Assembly (NCBI RefSeq): GCF_900249755.1
Contig: NZ_LT976854.1
Coordinates: 476,265-540,264, forward strand
Length of the DNA stretch: 64,000 nucleotides
Reading direction: 5' to 3'
Origin: Cupriavidus taiwanensis
GTDB lineage: Bacteria > Pseudomonadota > Gammaproteobacteria > Burkholderiales > Burkholderiaceae
In this document: one piece after another, positions 1 to 8,752 of the stretch
Layout: the number at the start of each line of letters is the position of its first letter
How positions within the stretch are numbered: the stretch's first letter is position 1
The notes under the pieces: generated by a model
What the model was told of the DNA's origin: nothing
The model's input: only the letters and a program-made list of their open reading frames with translations
The model's database searches: none
Program-made: the position numbers and the translations under genes

Positions 1-1
1 C

Positions 2-658
2 AACGTGCTGGAGCTGGCGCGCCAGACCGGGCTGGAGCGGGTGTTCTGGCCCAGCTCGATCGCCGCCTTCGGCCCGACCACGCCCGCCGCGCACACGCCG
101 CAGCAGACCGTGATGGAGCCCACCACGGTCTACGGCATTTCCAAGCAGGCGGGCGAGGGCTGGTGCCGCTGGTACCACGCCAACCATGGCGTCGATGTGC
201 GCAGCGTGCGCTATCCCGGGCTGATCTCGCACAAGACCCCGCCCGGCGGCGGCACCACCGACTACGCCGTCGATATCTTCCACGCGGCGGTGAAGGGCGA
301 GCCCTACACCTGCTTCCTGAAGGAAGACGAGGCCCTGCCGATGATGTATATGCCCGATGCGATCCGCGCCACCATCGAACTGATGGAGGCGCCGGCGGCC
401 CAGCTCGGCGAGCGCGGCAGCTACAACATCGCCGGCATGAGCTTTACGCCGGCGCAGATCGCCGCGGCCATCCGCGAGCAGGTGCCGGGCTTCGAGATTC
501 GCTACGAACCGGACTATCGCCAGGCAATTGCGCAGGGCTGGCCGGATTCGATCGACGACTCGGTCGCGCGCGCGGACTGGGGCTGGCGTGCGCAATACGG
601 CCTGAAGGAGATGGTGGCGGACATGCTGGCCAACCTGAGGGCGGCGCTGGCCGGCTGA
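2..658 (+). CDS. NAD-dependent epimerase/dehydratase, L-threonine dehydrogenase-like (5' truncated)
   Basis: The gene enters from the left edge, so only the C-terminal ~218 residues are present and the true start lies outside the window. It is an extended short-chain dehydrogenase/reductase: the catalytic Ser (WPSSIAAFGP) is followed by the YxxxK pair in YGISKQAGE, and the C-terminal half has the substrate-domain pattern RYPGLIS and MYMPDAIRATIELM. These match the bacterial SDR-type L-threonine 3-dehydrogenases and related UDP-sugar epimerases. The Rossmann GxxGxxG segment would lie upstream. It runs convergent to the cytochrome c maturation operon, with only 14 bp between the stop codons, so it is not part of that operon. 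The specific substrate is inferred from family resemblance; another sugar-nucleotide epimerase remains possible. Confidence 0.8.
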   Translation, partial: NVLELARQTGLERVFWPSSIAAFGPTTPAAHTPQQTVMEPTTVYGISKQAGEGWCRWYHANHGVDVRSVRYPGLISHKTPPGGGTTDYAVDIFHAAVKGEPYTCFLKEDEALPMMYMPDAIRATIELMEAPAAQLGERGSYNIAGMSFTPAQIAAAIREQVPGFEIRYEPDYRQAIAQGWPDSIDDSVARADWGWRAQYGLKEMVADMLANLRAALAG

Positions 659-672
659 GCCGCTGCGGCGTG

Positions 673-1878
673 CTAAGGCGCGATCGCGTCGTCGATGGCG
701 ATGCGGATGCCTTCGGTGCCGACCGCTACCGGTCCGGTGCGTCCCACCAGGTCCCCGGCCTTCGGCAAGGCGCTGCCGCTGACCGAGATCCGCGCTTCCA
801 GCATGACCTGCTGCTGCCCCGACAACCGGTGCTCGGGCCGCATCGCCATCGCATCGTCCAGCGTGAACGACAGCGGCAGGTCGCGCGCCTGCCGGCGCAG
901 CACCGCCAGCGGCATGCGCGAGCCGTCCGTCGGCAGCGCATAGACGAAGAGCGTATCGCCCGGTTGCGGCGTGCGCCCGGCCTTTTCGCCGAGCGTGACC
1001 ATGCCGGTGATCTTCGGGGCTGGCGCCGCGGCATCGGTGCCGCGCGCGGCAGCAAGGTTGGCGGCGATGCGCGCCGCGGTCTGCGAATCGGCCGGCAGCA
1101 GCCGGTGCAGGTGCTCCCAGTAGCCGATCGCCGCCTGCTTGTCGCCGCGTTGCGCCGCGGCGCTGGCGGCCAGCGCCAGCGCCTTGGGGTCGTCCGGATC
1201 CAGCACCAGCGCCTGGCGCACCTGCGCCATCGGCGCGCCGTCGAGCGCGCCGCCGTTCAGGCTGGCCAGCACGTCGGCGTAGTCGGCGCGCAGCGCGGCC
1301 ACGTCCGGCGCCAGCTCGACCGCGCGCGCGTAGGCGGCCGCGGCGTCGGCATGACGCTCCAGCACGCTGTACGAGCGTGCCAGCATGGCCCAGCCCTGCG
1401 CATCGCCGGGCGCGTCGCGCAGGCGCTGCGCCAGCTGGTTCACCATGCCCTCGACCTGCGCGCCACTGAGCTGATGCTCGCTGCCGCTGGCCGCGGGCAG
1501 GTCGTCGGCGCGCCACAGCGCCACCGGGTTGCCGAGATGCAGGTAGAGCAGGATGGCGGCGCTGGGCAGCAAGGCCAGCAGCAGCGCGGCCAGCAGCGGA
1601 GAAGCGCCCGCGCCGGCCGGCGCGCTGCTGCTGCCGGCGGCCTCGTCCAGCAGCCGGCGGCCCAGCTCATCGCGGGCTTCGGCATGGCGTGCCGCGCCCA
1701 GGGTGCCGGCGCGCAGGTCGCGGTCCAGCTCGCGCAACTGGTCGTGGTAGAGGTCGACCAGCAGCGCGCGCTCGGGCGTGGCGGTAGCGGACGGCGCACG
1801 GCGGCGCAACAGCGGCCAGAGCAGGCACGCGGTGGCGGCGGCAATCAGTGCGGCGGCCAGCAGCCAGAAGGTGGTCAT
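673..1878 (-). CDS. ccmI: Cytochrome c maturation protein CcmI (CycH), TPR protein
   Basis: Last gene of the nap-ccm operon, 401 residues. An N-terminal membrane helix (MTTFWLLAAALIAAATACLLW) is followed by a cytoplasmic segment rich in Leu/Asp/Arg, a second transmembrane helix near residues 100-118, and a periplasmic part with TPR-like helices (WAMLARSYSVLERHADAAAAYARAVELAP). The C-terminal ~100 residues form the beta domain (ITGMVTLGEK, DTLFVYALP) typical of long CcmI proteins. In system I, CcmI binds the apocytochrome C-terminus and delivers it to the CcmF/CcmH heme ligase. Its start overlaps the ccmH stop by 4 bp. The length fits the CcmI/CycH family. Confidence 0.93.
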   Translation of the reverse strand: MTTFWLLAAALIAAATACLLWPLLRRRAPSATATPERALLVDLYHDQLRELDRDLRAGTLGAARHAEARDELGRRLLDEAAGSSSAPAGAGASPLLAALLLALLPSAAILLYLHLGNPVALWRADDLPAASGSEHQLSGAQVEGMVNQLAQRLRDAPGDAQGWAMLARSYSVLERHADAAAAYARAVELAPDVAALRADYADVLASLNGGALDGAPMAQVRQALVLDPDDPKALALAASAAAQRGDKQAAIGYWEHLHRLLPADSQTAARIAANLAAARGTDAAAPAPKITGMVTLGEKAGRTPQPGDTLFVYALPTDGSRMPLAVLRRQARDLPLSFTLDDAMAMRPEHRLSGQQQVMLEARISVSGSALPKAGDLVGRTGPVAVGTEGIRIAIDDAIAP

Positions 1879-2348
1879 GGCGGGCGGCGCTCCGTGGGCG
1901 AGGCCTCCAGCAGGTCCGCCAGCGCGCGCTGCGCGGCGGCGTCCAGTGGCGCGTCAGCCTGCGTGCCGGCCGCGGCCTTGCGCGAGCGTGCCCGCGCGAT
2001 CGCGGCCACGGCGGCGGCCAGCAGCAGCAACGGCCCGAACCACAGCAGCCACGTCAGCGGCCGCAGCGGCGGCTGGTACAGCACGAAGTCGCCGTAGCGC
2101 TGCACCAGGTAGTCCTTGATGGCGGCGTCGCTGGCGCCGTCGCGCAGTTGCGCGCGGATCTGGCGGCGCAGGTCGACCGCCAGCTCGGCGTTGGAGTCGG
2201 CCAGGGTCTGGTTCTGGCAGACCAGGCAGCGCAACTCGGTCGACAGCGCATGCACGCGCGCATCGAGCTCGGCTTCGCTCAGCGCCATCGCCTGCAGCGC
2301 AACGCAGCCAAGGCACGCGGCAAGCGTCGTGCGGATCCGGCTAGGCAT
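1875..2348 (-). CDS. ccmH: Cytochrome c maturation protein CcmH (CcmL type)
   Basis: A 157-residue thiol-disulfide protein of system I cytochrome c biogenesis. A signal/anchor segment (residues 1-22) precedes the diagnostic LRCLVCQNQ motif (Cys41, Cys44), which reduces the CxxCH cysteines of apocytochrome c before heme ligation. A second membrane helix (about residues 100-118, WLLWFGPLLLLAAAVAAIA) is followed by a short basic cytoplasmic tail. It overlaps ccmG upstream by 8 bp and ccmI downstream by 4 bp, which points to translational coupling. This is the short, separate form of CcmH, with the TPR part supplied by the neighbouring CcmI. Confidence 0.95.
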   Translation of the reverse strand: MPSRIRTTLAACLGCVALQAMALSEAELDARVHALSTELRCLVCQNQTLADSNAELAVDLRRQIRAQLRDGASDAAIKDYLVQRYGDFVLYQPPLRPLTWLLWFGPLLLLAAAVAAIARARSRKAAAGTQADAPLDAAAQRALADLLEASPTERRPP

Positions 2349-2883
2349 CGCTGCCTCCCTGGCGTTGCAGCTGCTCGATCAGCGGGATCAGCTTGCGCTC
2401 CAGCACCTCGCGCGTGACCGGGCCGACCTGGCGGTAGCGCACCACCCCGTGCTGGTCGATGACGAAGGTCTCGGGCACGCCATAGACGCCGTAGTCGATG
2501 CCGACCCGGCCGTCGGCGTCGACCAGCGACGCGGCATAGGGGTCGCCCAGCCGCCGCAGCCAGTCGCGCGCGGCGCCGGCTTCGTCCTTGTAGTTGAGGC
2601 CGTACAGCGGCACCGGCGCGCGCGCGGCAAAGTCCACCAGCAGCGGATGCTCGGTGCGGCAGGCGGCGCACCACGAGGCCCATACGTTGAGCAGCCAGAC
2701 CTTGCCGCGCAGCTCGGTGCTGCGCAGCGTGCGGCCTTCGGGTTCGAGCAGCGGCAGGCGGAACGCCGGCGCGGCCTTGCCGACCAGCGGCGACGGCAGT
2801 TCGCGCGGGTCGTGGCGCAGCCCGGCCGCCAGCGCGACGGCAAGGGCGAGGAAGGCGGCCAGCGGCAGCAGGAAGCGCGTCAT
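2341..2883 (-). CDS. ccmG: Thiol:disulfide interchange protein CcmG/DsbE
   Basis: A 180-residue membrane-anchored thioredoxin-like protein. One N-terminal helix (residues 4-22) anchors it, and the periplasmic thioredoxin fold carries the WCAAC active site (Cys72, Cys75). GVYGVPETF supplies the cis-proline region that contacts the substrate. It reduces CcmH or apocytochrome disulfides using electrons from DsbD/CcdA, neither of which is in the window. The frame is open further upstream, but the ATG at 2883 overlaps the ccmF stop as ATGA, like the other junctions of this operon, and starts directly at the membrane anchor; it is therefore the preferred start. Confidence 0.94.
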   Translation of the reverse strand: MTRFLLPLAAFLALAVALAAGLRHDPRELPSPLVGKAAPAFRLPLLEPEGRTLRSTELRGKVWLLNVWASWCAACRTEHPLLVDFAARAPVPLYGLNYKDEAGAARDWLRRLGDPYAASLVDADGRVGIDYGVYGVPETFVIDQHGVVRYRQVGPVTREVLERKLIPLIEQLQRQGGSDA

Positions 2884-4910
2884 GCCGGCGTCTCCTCGCG
2901 GACGGAGGCTAGTGCCGGCACCGTGGGCGCCTCGGCTGGGGCCGGCGCGTTGACCGCGTCGGTGGCGCGGCGCCGCAGCCGGTAGCGCTTGTCGCACACC
3001 GCCAGCAGCCCGCCCAGCGCCATCAGCACGCAGCCGGCCCAGATCCAGCCGACAAAGGGCTTGACGTGGATGCGCACGGCCCAGGCGCTGCCGTCGGCGT
3101 CGTTGCCGACATGCTCGCCCAGCGCCACGTAGAGGTCGCGCGTCACGCCGCTGTCGATCGCCGCTTCGGTGGTGGGCATGTCCTGGCTGCGGTAGATGCG
3201 GCGCTCGGGATGGAGCACCGCCACGCGCCGGCCCTCGCGCGCGGCCACCAGCGTGCCGCGCAGCGCGTCGTAGTTGGGCCCGCCGGCCTGAGTCACGCCG
3301 GCGAAGCGGAAGTCATAGCCGCCCACGCTGACGCTGTCGCCTGCGCGCATCGGCAGTTCGCGCAGGCTTTCCTGGCCGGATACCAGCGTCACGCCGGCGA
3401 TGAAGACGCCCACGCCGGCGTGCGCGAGCAGCATGCCCCAGTAGCTGGGCGTGAACTGGCGCAGCGCCGCCAGCCGGCGGCCGTGCTGGTGGTGCAGCCG
3501 CGCCGCCACGCTGGCCACCGCGCTCAGCACGCACCAGGCCGCCAGCAGCAGCCCCAGCCCGCTCAGCGCCGACGCATTGCGCAGCACCAGCAGCAGCCCC
3601 AGCCCGATGGCCGCGCTGGCCAGCGCGGCCCAGCGCAGCCGGCGCGCCATGCCGGGCAGGTCGCCGTGGCGCCAGCGCGCCAGCGGCGCGGCGCCCATCA
3701 GCAGCACCGCGGGCGCCATCAGCGGCACGAACACCTGCTCGAAATACGCCGGGCCGACCGAGATCTTGCCCAGCCCCAGCACATCGACCAGCAGCGGGTA
3801 GAGCGTGCCCAGCAGCACCGTGGCGGCGGCGACCGCCAGCAGCACATTGTTGGCCAATAGCATCGACTCGCGCGACACCGCCGCGAACGCCACGCGGCGC
3901 GCCAGCGCCGGCGCGCGCCATGCATACAGCGCCAGCGCCAGCCCGGTCACCAGCCCCAGCAGCGCCAGGATGAAGATGCCGCGCTTCGGGTCCACGGCGA
4001 AGGCGTGGACCGAGGTCAGCACGCCGGAGCGGACCAGGAAGGTGCCGAGCAGGCTCAGCGAGAAGGTGAAGATCGCGAGCAGCACGGTCCACGCGCGAAA
4101 CGCGCCGCGCTTCTCGGTGACCGCCAGCGAATGCATCAGCGCGGTGCCGGCCAGCCAGGGCATGAACGAGGCATTCTCGACCGGGTCCCAGAACCACCAG
4201 CCGCCCCAGCCCAGCTCGTAGTAGGCCCAGGCGCTGCCCAGCATGATGCCCAGCGTCAGGAAGGCCCACGCCACCGTGGTCCACGGCCGCGACCAGCGGG
4301 CCCAGGCGGCATCGACGCGCCCGGCCAGCAGCGCGGCCACGGCGAAGGCAAAGGTCACCGAGAAGCCGACGTAGCCCATGTACAGCAGTGGCGGGTGGAA
4401 CACCATGCCGGGGTCCTGCAGCAGCGGGTTCAGGTCGCGGCCTTCCATCGCCGGCGGCAGCAGCCGCACGAACGGGTTGGAGGCAAACAGCAGGAACGCC
4501 AGGAAGCCGGCGCTGATCGCGCCCATCACGGCCAGCACGCGGGCCACCGCGGCCAGCGGCAGCTGCCGGCTGCACACCGACACCGCCAGCGACCACAGCG
4601 CCAGCATCAGCGTCCACAGCAGCATCGAGCCTTCATGCCCGCCCCATACCGCGGCGATGCGGTACGCGAGCGGCAGCGCGCTGTTGGCGTTGGCGGCGAC
4701 GTAGCGCACGCTGAAGTCGTTGCTGACGAAGGACCACGTCAGTGCCGCAAACGACAGCGCCACCAGCACGCATTGCACACGCGCGGCGGGGCGCGCCAGC
4801 GCCATCCACGCCAGCCGGCCGCGCGCCGCGCCGGCCAGCGGCACCACCGCCTGCACCAGCGCCACGAGCAGCGCTACGATCAGCGCGAAGTGGCCCAGCT
4901 CGGCGATCAC
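2880..4910 (-). CDS. ccmF: Heme lyase CcmF, cytochrome c maturation
   Basis: A 676-residue polytopic membrane protein, the core of the system I heme ligase. The tryptophan-rich WWD signature is clear ([20 protein letters not shown], about residues 224-243), flanked by the conserved histidines of the family. Some 14-15 hydrophobic helices can be counted, and a large periplasmic loop ([20 protein letters not shown]) lies near the C-terminus. CcmF takes heme from holo-CcmE and attaches it to apocytochrome c held by CcmH/CcmI. Both ends overlap their neighbours by 4 bp. Full family length, with no sign of damage. Confidence 0.96.
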   Translation of the reverse strand: MIAELGHFALIVALLVALVQAVVPLAGAARGRLAWMALARPAARVQCVLVALSFAALTWSFVSNDFSVRYVAANANSALPLAYRIAAVWGGHEGSMLLWTLMLALWSLAVSVCSRQLPLAAVARVLAVMGAISAGFLAFLLFASNPFVRLLPPAMEGRDLNPLLQDPGMVFHPPLLYMGYVGFSVTFAFAVAALLAGRVDAAWARWSRPWTTVAWAFLTLGIMLGSAWAYYELGWGGWWFWDPVENASFMPWLAGTALMHSLAVTEKRGAFRAWTVLLAIFTFSLSLLGTFLVRSGVLTSVHAFAVDPKRGIFILALLGLVTGLALALYAWRAPALARRVAFAAVSRESMLLANNVLLAVAAATVLLGTLYPLLVDVLGLGKISVGPAYFEQVFVPLMAPAVLLMGAAPLARWRHGDLPGMARRLRWAALASAAIGLGLLLVLRNASALSGLGLLLAAWCVLSAVASVAARLHHQHGRRLAALRQFTPSYWGMLLAHAGVGVFIAGVTLVSGQESLRELPMRAGDSVSVGGYDFRFAGVTQAGGPNYDALRGTLVAAREGRRVAVLHPERRIYRSQDMPTTEAAIDSGVTRDLYVALGEHVGNDADGSAWAVRIHVKPFVGWIWAGCVLMALGGLLAVCDKRYRLRRRATDAVNAPAPAEAPTVPALASVREETPA

Positions 4911-5380
4911 CGGCGCACCTCTTGCACGGCCATGGCCCCGGCCATGCGCGGCTTGGCCTGGCCGGCCTGCTTCAGCGCATCGGCGGCCTCGGGCGGCATG
5001 TAGTTCTCGTCGTGCTTGGCCAGCACCTCGCTGGCGATGAAGGTGCCGTCCGCGCGCAACTGGCCGCGCGCGACCACGCCCTTGCCTTCGCGGAACAGGT
5101 CGGGCAGCAGGCCGCGGTACTGCACCGGCACCTCGCGCGCGGTGTCGGTCACGACGAAGCGCACCGTCATGCCGTCGCCCTCGCGCCGGATCGAGCCGGG
5201 CGCGACCAGCCCGCCCAGCCGGAAGCTGCGCGCCACCGGTGCCTCGTGCGCGGCGACCTGGCTCGGGCTGAAGAAGAACACCAGGTTGGAGCGAAAGGCA
5301 TTGAGCACCAGCGCCGCCGCGATGCCGCAGCAGGCCAGCGCCGCGGCCAGCAGCCCGAAGCGGCGCTGGCGTGGCGTCAT
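4907..5380 (-). CDS. ccmE: Heme chaperone CcmE
   Basis: A 157-residue periplasmic heme chaperone anchored by one N-terminal helix (about residues 9-27). The covalent heme attachment site is present as [11 protein letters not shown]: His123 is the heme-linking histidine and Tyr127 the conserved nearby tyrosine. The middle part shows the OB-fold pattern ([44 protein letters not shown]). CcmE receives heme from CcmABCD and passes it to CcmF. It overlaps ccmF and ccmD by 4 bp each. Confidence 0.96.
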   Translation of the reverse strand: MTPRQRRFGLLAAALACCGIAAALVLNAFRSNLVFFFSPSQVAAHEAPVARSFRLGGLVAPGSIRREGDGMTVRFVVTDTAREVPVQYRGLLPDLFREGKGVVARGQLRADGTFIASEVLAKHDENYMPPEAADALKQAGQAKPRMAGAMAVQEVRR

Positions 5381-5520
5381 TGGCCGGCTTCCTCGCGCGT
5401 GGCGCGGCAGCGGCGCGCCAGCAGCACCAGCTCCAGCGCCAGCAGCAGCGCGCTCACGCCGAAGGCGCCGGCGATGAAGATGCCGTGGTGCCCGTAGGGC
5501 AGCAGCGTGGACAGCGTCAT
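5377..5520 (-). CDS. ccmD: Heme exporter small subunit CcmD
   Basis: A 47-residue single-span membrane protein whose hydrophobic stretch runs about residues 13-36 ([20 protein letters not shown]), followed by a basic tail ([10 protein letters not shown]). Size, topology and position between ccmC and ccmE identify CcmD, which helps release holo-CcmE from the CcmABC complex. It starts with ATG at 5520, overlapping the ccmC stop as ATGA, and its own stop overlaps the ccmE start. The gene is easily missed because of its size. Confidence 0.9.
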   Translation of the reverse strand: MTLSTLLPYGHHGIFIAGAFGVSALLLALELVLLARRCRATREEAGQ

Positions 5521-6302
5521 GAGGGCTCTCCGGAAACCCTCGCCGGGCCGCGCGGCGCCTCGCCGCGTTCGCGCAGGATGCAGCGCACGCGCACCAGCGC
5601 CACCGCCACCGTGTACATCCAGCACGCCAGCGTCATCAGCAGCATGCCGGCCAGCATGGTGGCCGCCATCGACGGCGCCGCGGTCAGGCTGACCGAGGCG
5701 CCCTGGTGCAGCGTGTTCCACCACTGCACCGAGAAATAGATCACCGGGATGTTGACCACCCCCACCAGCGCCAGCACCGCGCAGGCGCGCTCGGCGCGGC
5801 GCGGCTCGTCGATGGCGGCTTCCAGCGCGATAAAGCCCAGGTACAGGAACAGCAGGATCAGCTCGGAGGTCAGCCGCGCATCCCAGACCCACCATGTGCC
5901 CCAGGTGGGCTGGCCCCACAGCGCGCCGGTCCACAGCGCCAGCGCGGTGAAGAGCGCGCCGGTCGGCGCCAGCGCCGACGCCATCATCGCCGACAGCCGC
6001 GTGCGCAGCACCAGCGCCAGCGCGCAGTAGCCGGCCATGACCAGGTAGATGAACATTGACATCCACGCCGCCGGCACATGGATGAAAATGATGCGGTAGA
6101 CCTCGCCCTGCTGCGCGTCGGTGGGCGCCACGCCGAAGCCGACATACAAGCCGGCGAGCGCGAACACCGCCGCGGCGGCGAAGAACCACGGCGCCATGCG
6201 CCCGGCCAGCGGATAGAAGCGTACCGGTGCCGCGTACGCGGTCCAGGCGAGACGCGCCCGCAGCGCCGCAGCAGTGGGCAGCGATGGCAGCGGCTGGCTC
6301 AT
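5517..6302 (-). CDS. ccmC: Heme exporter protein CcmC
   Basis: A 261-residue membrane protein with six predicted helices. It carries the WWD heme-binding motif ([23 protein letters not shown], about residues 121-143) and the flanking conserved histidines ([10 protein letters not shown] and WWNTLHQG). CcmC presents heme to CcmE on the periplasmic side. The reading frame stays open far upstream, but the ATG at 6302 overlaps the ccmB stop by 4 bp and begins a normal CcmC N-terminus, so it is preferred. Confidence 0.95.
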   Translation of the reverse strand: MSQPLPSLPTAAALRARLAWTAYAAPVRFYPLAGRMAPWFFAAAAVFALAGLYVGFGVAPTDAQQGEVYRIIFIHVPAAWMSMFIYLVMAGYCALALVLRTRLSAMMASALAPTGALFTALALWTGALWGQPTWGTWWVWDARLTSELILLFLYLGFIALEAAIDEPRRAERACAVLALVGVVNIPVIYFSVQWWNTLHQGASVSLTAAPSMAATMLAGMLLMTLACWMYTVAVALVRVRCILRERGEAPRGPARVSGEPS

Positions 6303-6985
6303 GCCGGCGTCTCCATGGCAATGCGCAGCCCGGCGGCGGCGGCCAGCGGGCACAGCAACAGCGACAGCGCCAGGCATGCGCCCAGCAGCGAGAACTGCGC
6401 GGTCACGTCGAGCCCGGCATCGGCCGCGGCCGCGGCGCCGGCACCGAACACCAGCACCGGCACGCACAGCGGCAGCACCAGGATGCACAGCAGCACCGCG
6501 CCGCCGCGCAGGCCCAGCGTCAGCGCCGCGCCGACCGCGCCGATCAGGCTCAGCGCCGGCGTGCCGACCAGCAGCGACGCCGCCAGTCCCAGCGCCGCGC
6601 CGAAGGGCAAGCCGTATTGCTGCGCCAGCAGCGGCGTCAGCAACAGCAGCGGCAGGCCGCTGGTAAGCCAGTGCGCGGCGATCTTGGCCAGCACCAGCAG
6701 CGCCAGCGGGTGCGGCGACAGCAGCAGCTGGTCCAGGCTGCCGTCGGCATGCTCCTGCGCGAACAGCCGCGACAGCGACAGCATCGAGGCCAGCAGCGCG
6801 GTCACCCACAGGATGCCCGGCGCCAGCGCGCGCAGCTGCTGCGGTTCCGGTCCGATCGCCAGCGGGAACAGGCTGGCGGCCATGACAAAGAACACCACGC
6901 CGCCGAGCAGGCTGCCGCGCCGCCGCCACGACAGCGACACATCGTGCGCGACGATGGCGGCGAGCGTGCCCGCCATGCCGCTCAT
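6299..6985 (-). CDS. ccmB: Heme exporter protein CcmB (ABC permease)
   Basis: A 228-residue ABC-2-like permease with about six hydrophobic helices. Family signatures include the N-terminal REL-like region (AIVAHDVSLSWRR), RLFAQEHADGSLDQLLLSP and TPLLAQQYGLP. With CcmA it forms the transporter that drives release of heme-loaded CcmE. The ATG at 6985 overlaps the ccmA stop as ATGA; an internal ATG three codons later (6976) is an alternative. Downstream it overlaps ccmC by 4 bp. Confidence 0.94.
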   Translation of the reverse strand: MSGMAGTLAAIVAHDVSLSWRRRGSLLGGVVFFVMAASLFPLAIGPEPQQLRALAPGILWVTALLASMLSLSRLFAQEHADGSLDQLLLSPHPLALLVLAKIAAHWLTSGLPLLLLTPLLAQQYGLPFGAALGLAASLLVGTPALSLIGAVGAALTLGLRGGAVLLCILVLPLCVPVLVFGAGAAAAADAGLDVTAQFSLLGACLALSLLLCPLAAAAGLRIAMETPA

Positions 6986-7629
6986 GCCGGTCCGCCCAGG
7001 CGCAGCACCGCGCCGCCGCCCGGCAGCAGCTGGTGCGTGGCGATCACGGCCATGCCGCCCGCGCCCAGGTGCGCGTCCAGCTGGCGCCGGAAGCGCGCGC
7101 AGCTGTCGGCATCCAGCGCGGTGACCGGTTCGTCCAGCAGCCACAAGGCGCGCGGCGCCAGCGCCAGCCGCGCCAGCGCGACGCGCCGCCGCTGGCCTTG
7201 CGACAGCGTGCGCACCGGCACCTGCGCGACGCGCTCCAGCCCTTGTGCGGCGAGCGCGCGCGCGACGCTGTCGGCGCGCTGGCCGGCATCGGCATGCTGG
7301 GCGGCAAGGCGGGCAGCAAAGCGCAGGTTCTCGGCCGCGGTCAGGTCGACGTCGATGCCGTTCGCGTGGCCGACGTAGGCCAGCGCCTGCTGGAACTCCG
7401 GATCGGCGGCGCGCAGCGGACGCCCGTGCCATTGCAGCGTGCCGGCATCGGCGCTGGCCAGGCCGCACAGCACGCGCAGCAGCGTGGTCTTGCCGCTGCC
7501 GTTGGCGCCCAGCACCTGCAGCAGCCCGCCCGGCGCCAGGCCCAGGTCGATGCCTTGCAATACCTTGCGGCCGGCACGCGACACCGCCAGGCCGCTGGCG
7601 CTGAGCACGGGCGCGGCGGCATGCGTCAT
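6982..7629 (-). CDS. ccmA: Heme exporter ATP-binding protein CcmA
   Basis: A 215-residue ABC ATPase. Walker A is GANGSGKTT (about residues 39-47), the ABC signature appears as [14 protein letters not shown], and Walker B is LWLLDEP. The short length, without extra C-terminal domains, fits CcmA. The start at 7629 overlaps the napC stop by 4 bp, so nitrate reductase and cytochrome maturation genes are joined in one transcript. Reading through makes sense, since NapB and NapC are both multiheme c-type cytochromes that need Ccm. Confidence 0.94.
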   Translation of the reverse strand: MTHAAAPVLSASGLAVSRAGRKVLQGIDLGLAPGGLLQVLGANGSGKTTLLRVLCGLASADAGTLQWHGRPLRAADPEFQQALAYVGHANGIDVDLTAAENLRFAARLAAQHADAGQRADSVARALAAQGLERVAQVPVRTLSQGQRRRVALARLALAPRALWLLDEPVTALDADSCARFRRQLDAHLGAGGMAVIATHQLLPGGGAVLRLGGPA

Positions 7630-8213
7630 TTCACCTCGGCCTTCGACATGTCGGGCAGATGGTGGGCAATGCCCTTGTGGCAGTCGATGCAGGTCTTCTC
7701 CTTGTTGGCCAGGTAAGTCGAATGCATGGCCTGCGCGCGCGGACTCTGCCGCGTGAAGTCCATCGACTGGTAGTCGTGGCAGTTGCGGCATTCGAGCGAA
7801 TCGTTGGCCTTGAAGCGCGCCCACTCGTGCTGCGCCAGCGTGAGCCGGTGCGCCTGGAATTTCTCGCGGGTGTCGACGGTGCCGAAGACCTTGGCCCAGA
7901 CTTCCTTGGACGCCTGCATCTTGCGCGCCATCTTCGAGGTCCAGTTGTGCGGCACGTGGCAGTCCGAGCATTTGGCGCGCACGCCGCTGCGGTTGGTGAA
8001 GTGGATGGTGCCCTGCAGTTCCTGGTAGACGTTGTCGCGCATCTCGTGGCAGCCGGTGCAGAACTGCTCGGTGTTGGTCAGTTCCAGCGCGGTGTTGAAC
8101 GCGCCCCAGAACACCACCCCGGCGATAAAGCCGCCCAGCGTCAGGAAGGCCAGGCTGAAGTGCGCGCTGGGCCGGTTGATGGTCCGCCAGTAACGCTTGA
8201 TCAGGTCGAGCAT
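7626..8213 (-). CDS. napC: Tetraheme quinol dehydrogenase NapC
   Basis: A 195-residue NapC/NirT family cytochrome. One N-terminal helix (about residues 16-37, [21 protein letters not shown]) anchors a periplasmic domain with four CxxCH heme sites: CTGCH, CSDCH, CRNCH and CIDCH. NapC takes electrons from the quinol pool and passes them to NapAB. The ATG at 8213 is preferred; an in-frame GTG at 8222 would add three residues. No napF, napG or napH is present, so NapC appears to be the only quinol route here. It follows napB after 12 bp and overlaps ccmA by 4 bp. Confidence 0.95.
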   Translation of the reverse strand: MLDLIKRYWRTINRPSAHFSLAFLTLGGFIAGVVFWGAFNTALELTNTEQFCTGCHEMRDNVYQELQGTIHFTNRSGVRAKCSDCHVPHNWTSKMARKMQASKEVWAKVFGTVDTREKFQAHRLTLAQHEWARFKANDSLECRNCHDYQSMDFTRQSPRAQAMHSTYLANKEKTCIDCHKGIAHHLPDMSKAEVK

Positions 8214-8225
8214 GGCGCGCACCCG

Positions 8226-8726
8226 CTAGTTGGACGAGCCCTTGGCGCCGGGCTTGCGCTTGAGCAGCTGCTCGACGTCGACGAAGGTGTTGCCCACCAG
8301 CGGCTTGGCGTCGGCCTGCGGCACGTGGCACTGCGTGCAGAAGTAGCGGCGTGGCGAGACCTCGGCGAGCACGTTGTTGTGGCGGTCCATGTAGTGGGTG
8401 ATGCTGACCGGGATCGCCTGGGTTTCCTCGGTCCGGGTGCGGGCGTGGCAGAACATGCAGCGGTTGAAGTCCTTGTCGACCTGATAGCCGTCGATCTTGT
8501 GCGGGATCGTCGGCGGCTGCATGGTGTAGTTGCGGTTGCGGCGGATGTCCTTGTTCTCGATCGGGTAGAGCAGCGGCGCCCTCGCTTCATCGGCGATGGG
8601 CGTGGGCCCGCGCATCGCGTCGACCACGCCCTGCGCGCGCGCCGGGCTGCTGGCGGGCACGGCCAGCACCGCCAGCAGCAGCGCGCACAGCGCCAGCAGC
8701 GGCATCCAGGATCGGCTTGGCTTCAT
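8226..8726 (-). CDS. napB: Periplasmic nitrate reductase diheme subunit NapB
   Basis: A 166-residue periplasmic diheme cytochrome c. The signal peptide covers about residues 1-32 (MPLLALCALLLAVLAVPASSPARAQG), and the two heme motifs are CMFCH and CTQCH. IENKDIRRNRNYTMQPPTIPHKI is a characteristic NapB segment. NapB relays electrons from NapC to the molybdenum subunit NapA. The start at 8726 was chosen because it opens the signal peptide; the frame is open upstream only as a shadow of napA. Confidence 0.95.
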   Translation of the reverse strand: MKPSRSWMPLLALCALLLAVLAVPASSPARAQGVVDAMRGPTPIADEARAPLLYPIENKDIRRNRNYTMQPPTIPHKIDGYQVDKDFNRCMFCHARTRTEETQAIPVSITHYMDRHNNVLAEVSPRRYFCTQCHVPQADAKPLVGNTFVDVEQLLKRKPGAKGSSN

Positions 8727-8752
8727 GGCGTCTCCCCTCGTTCGGTTCCGGG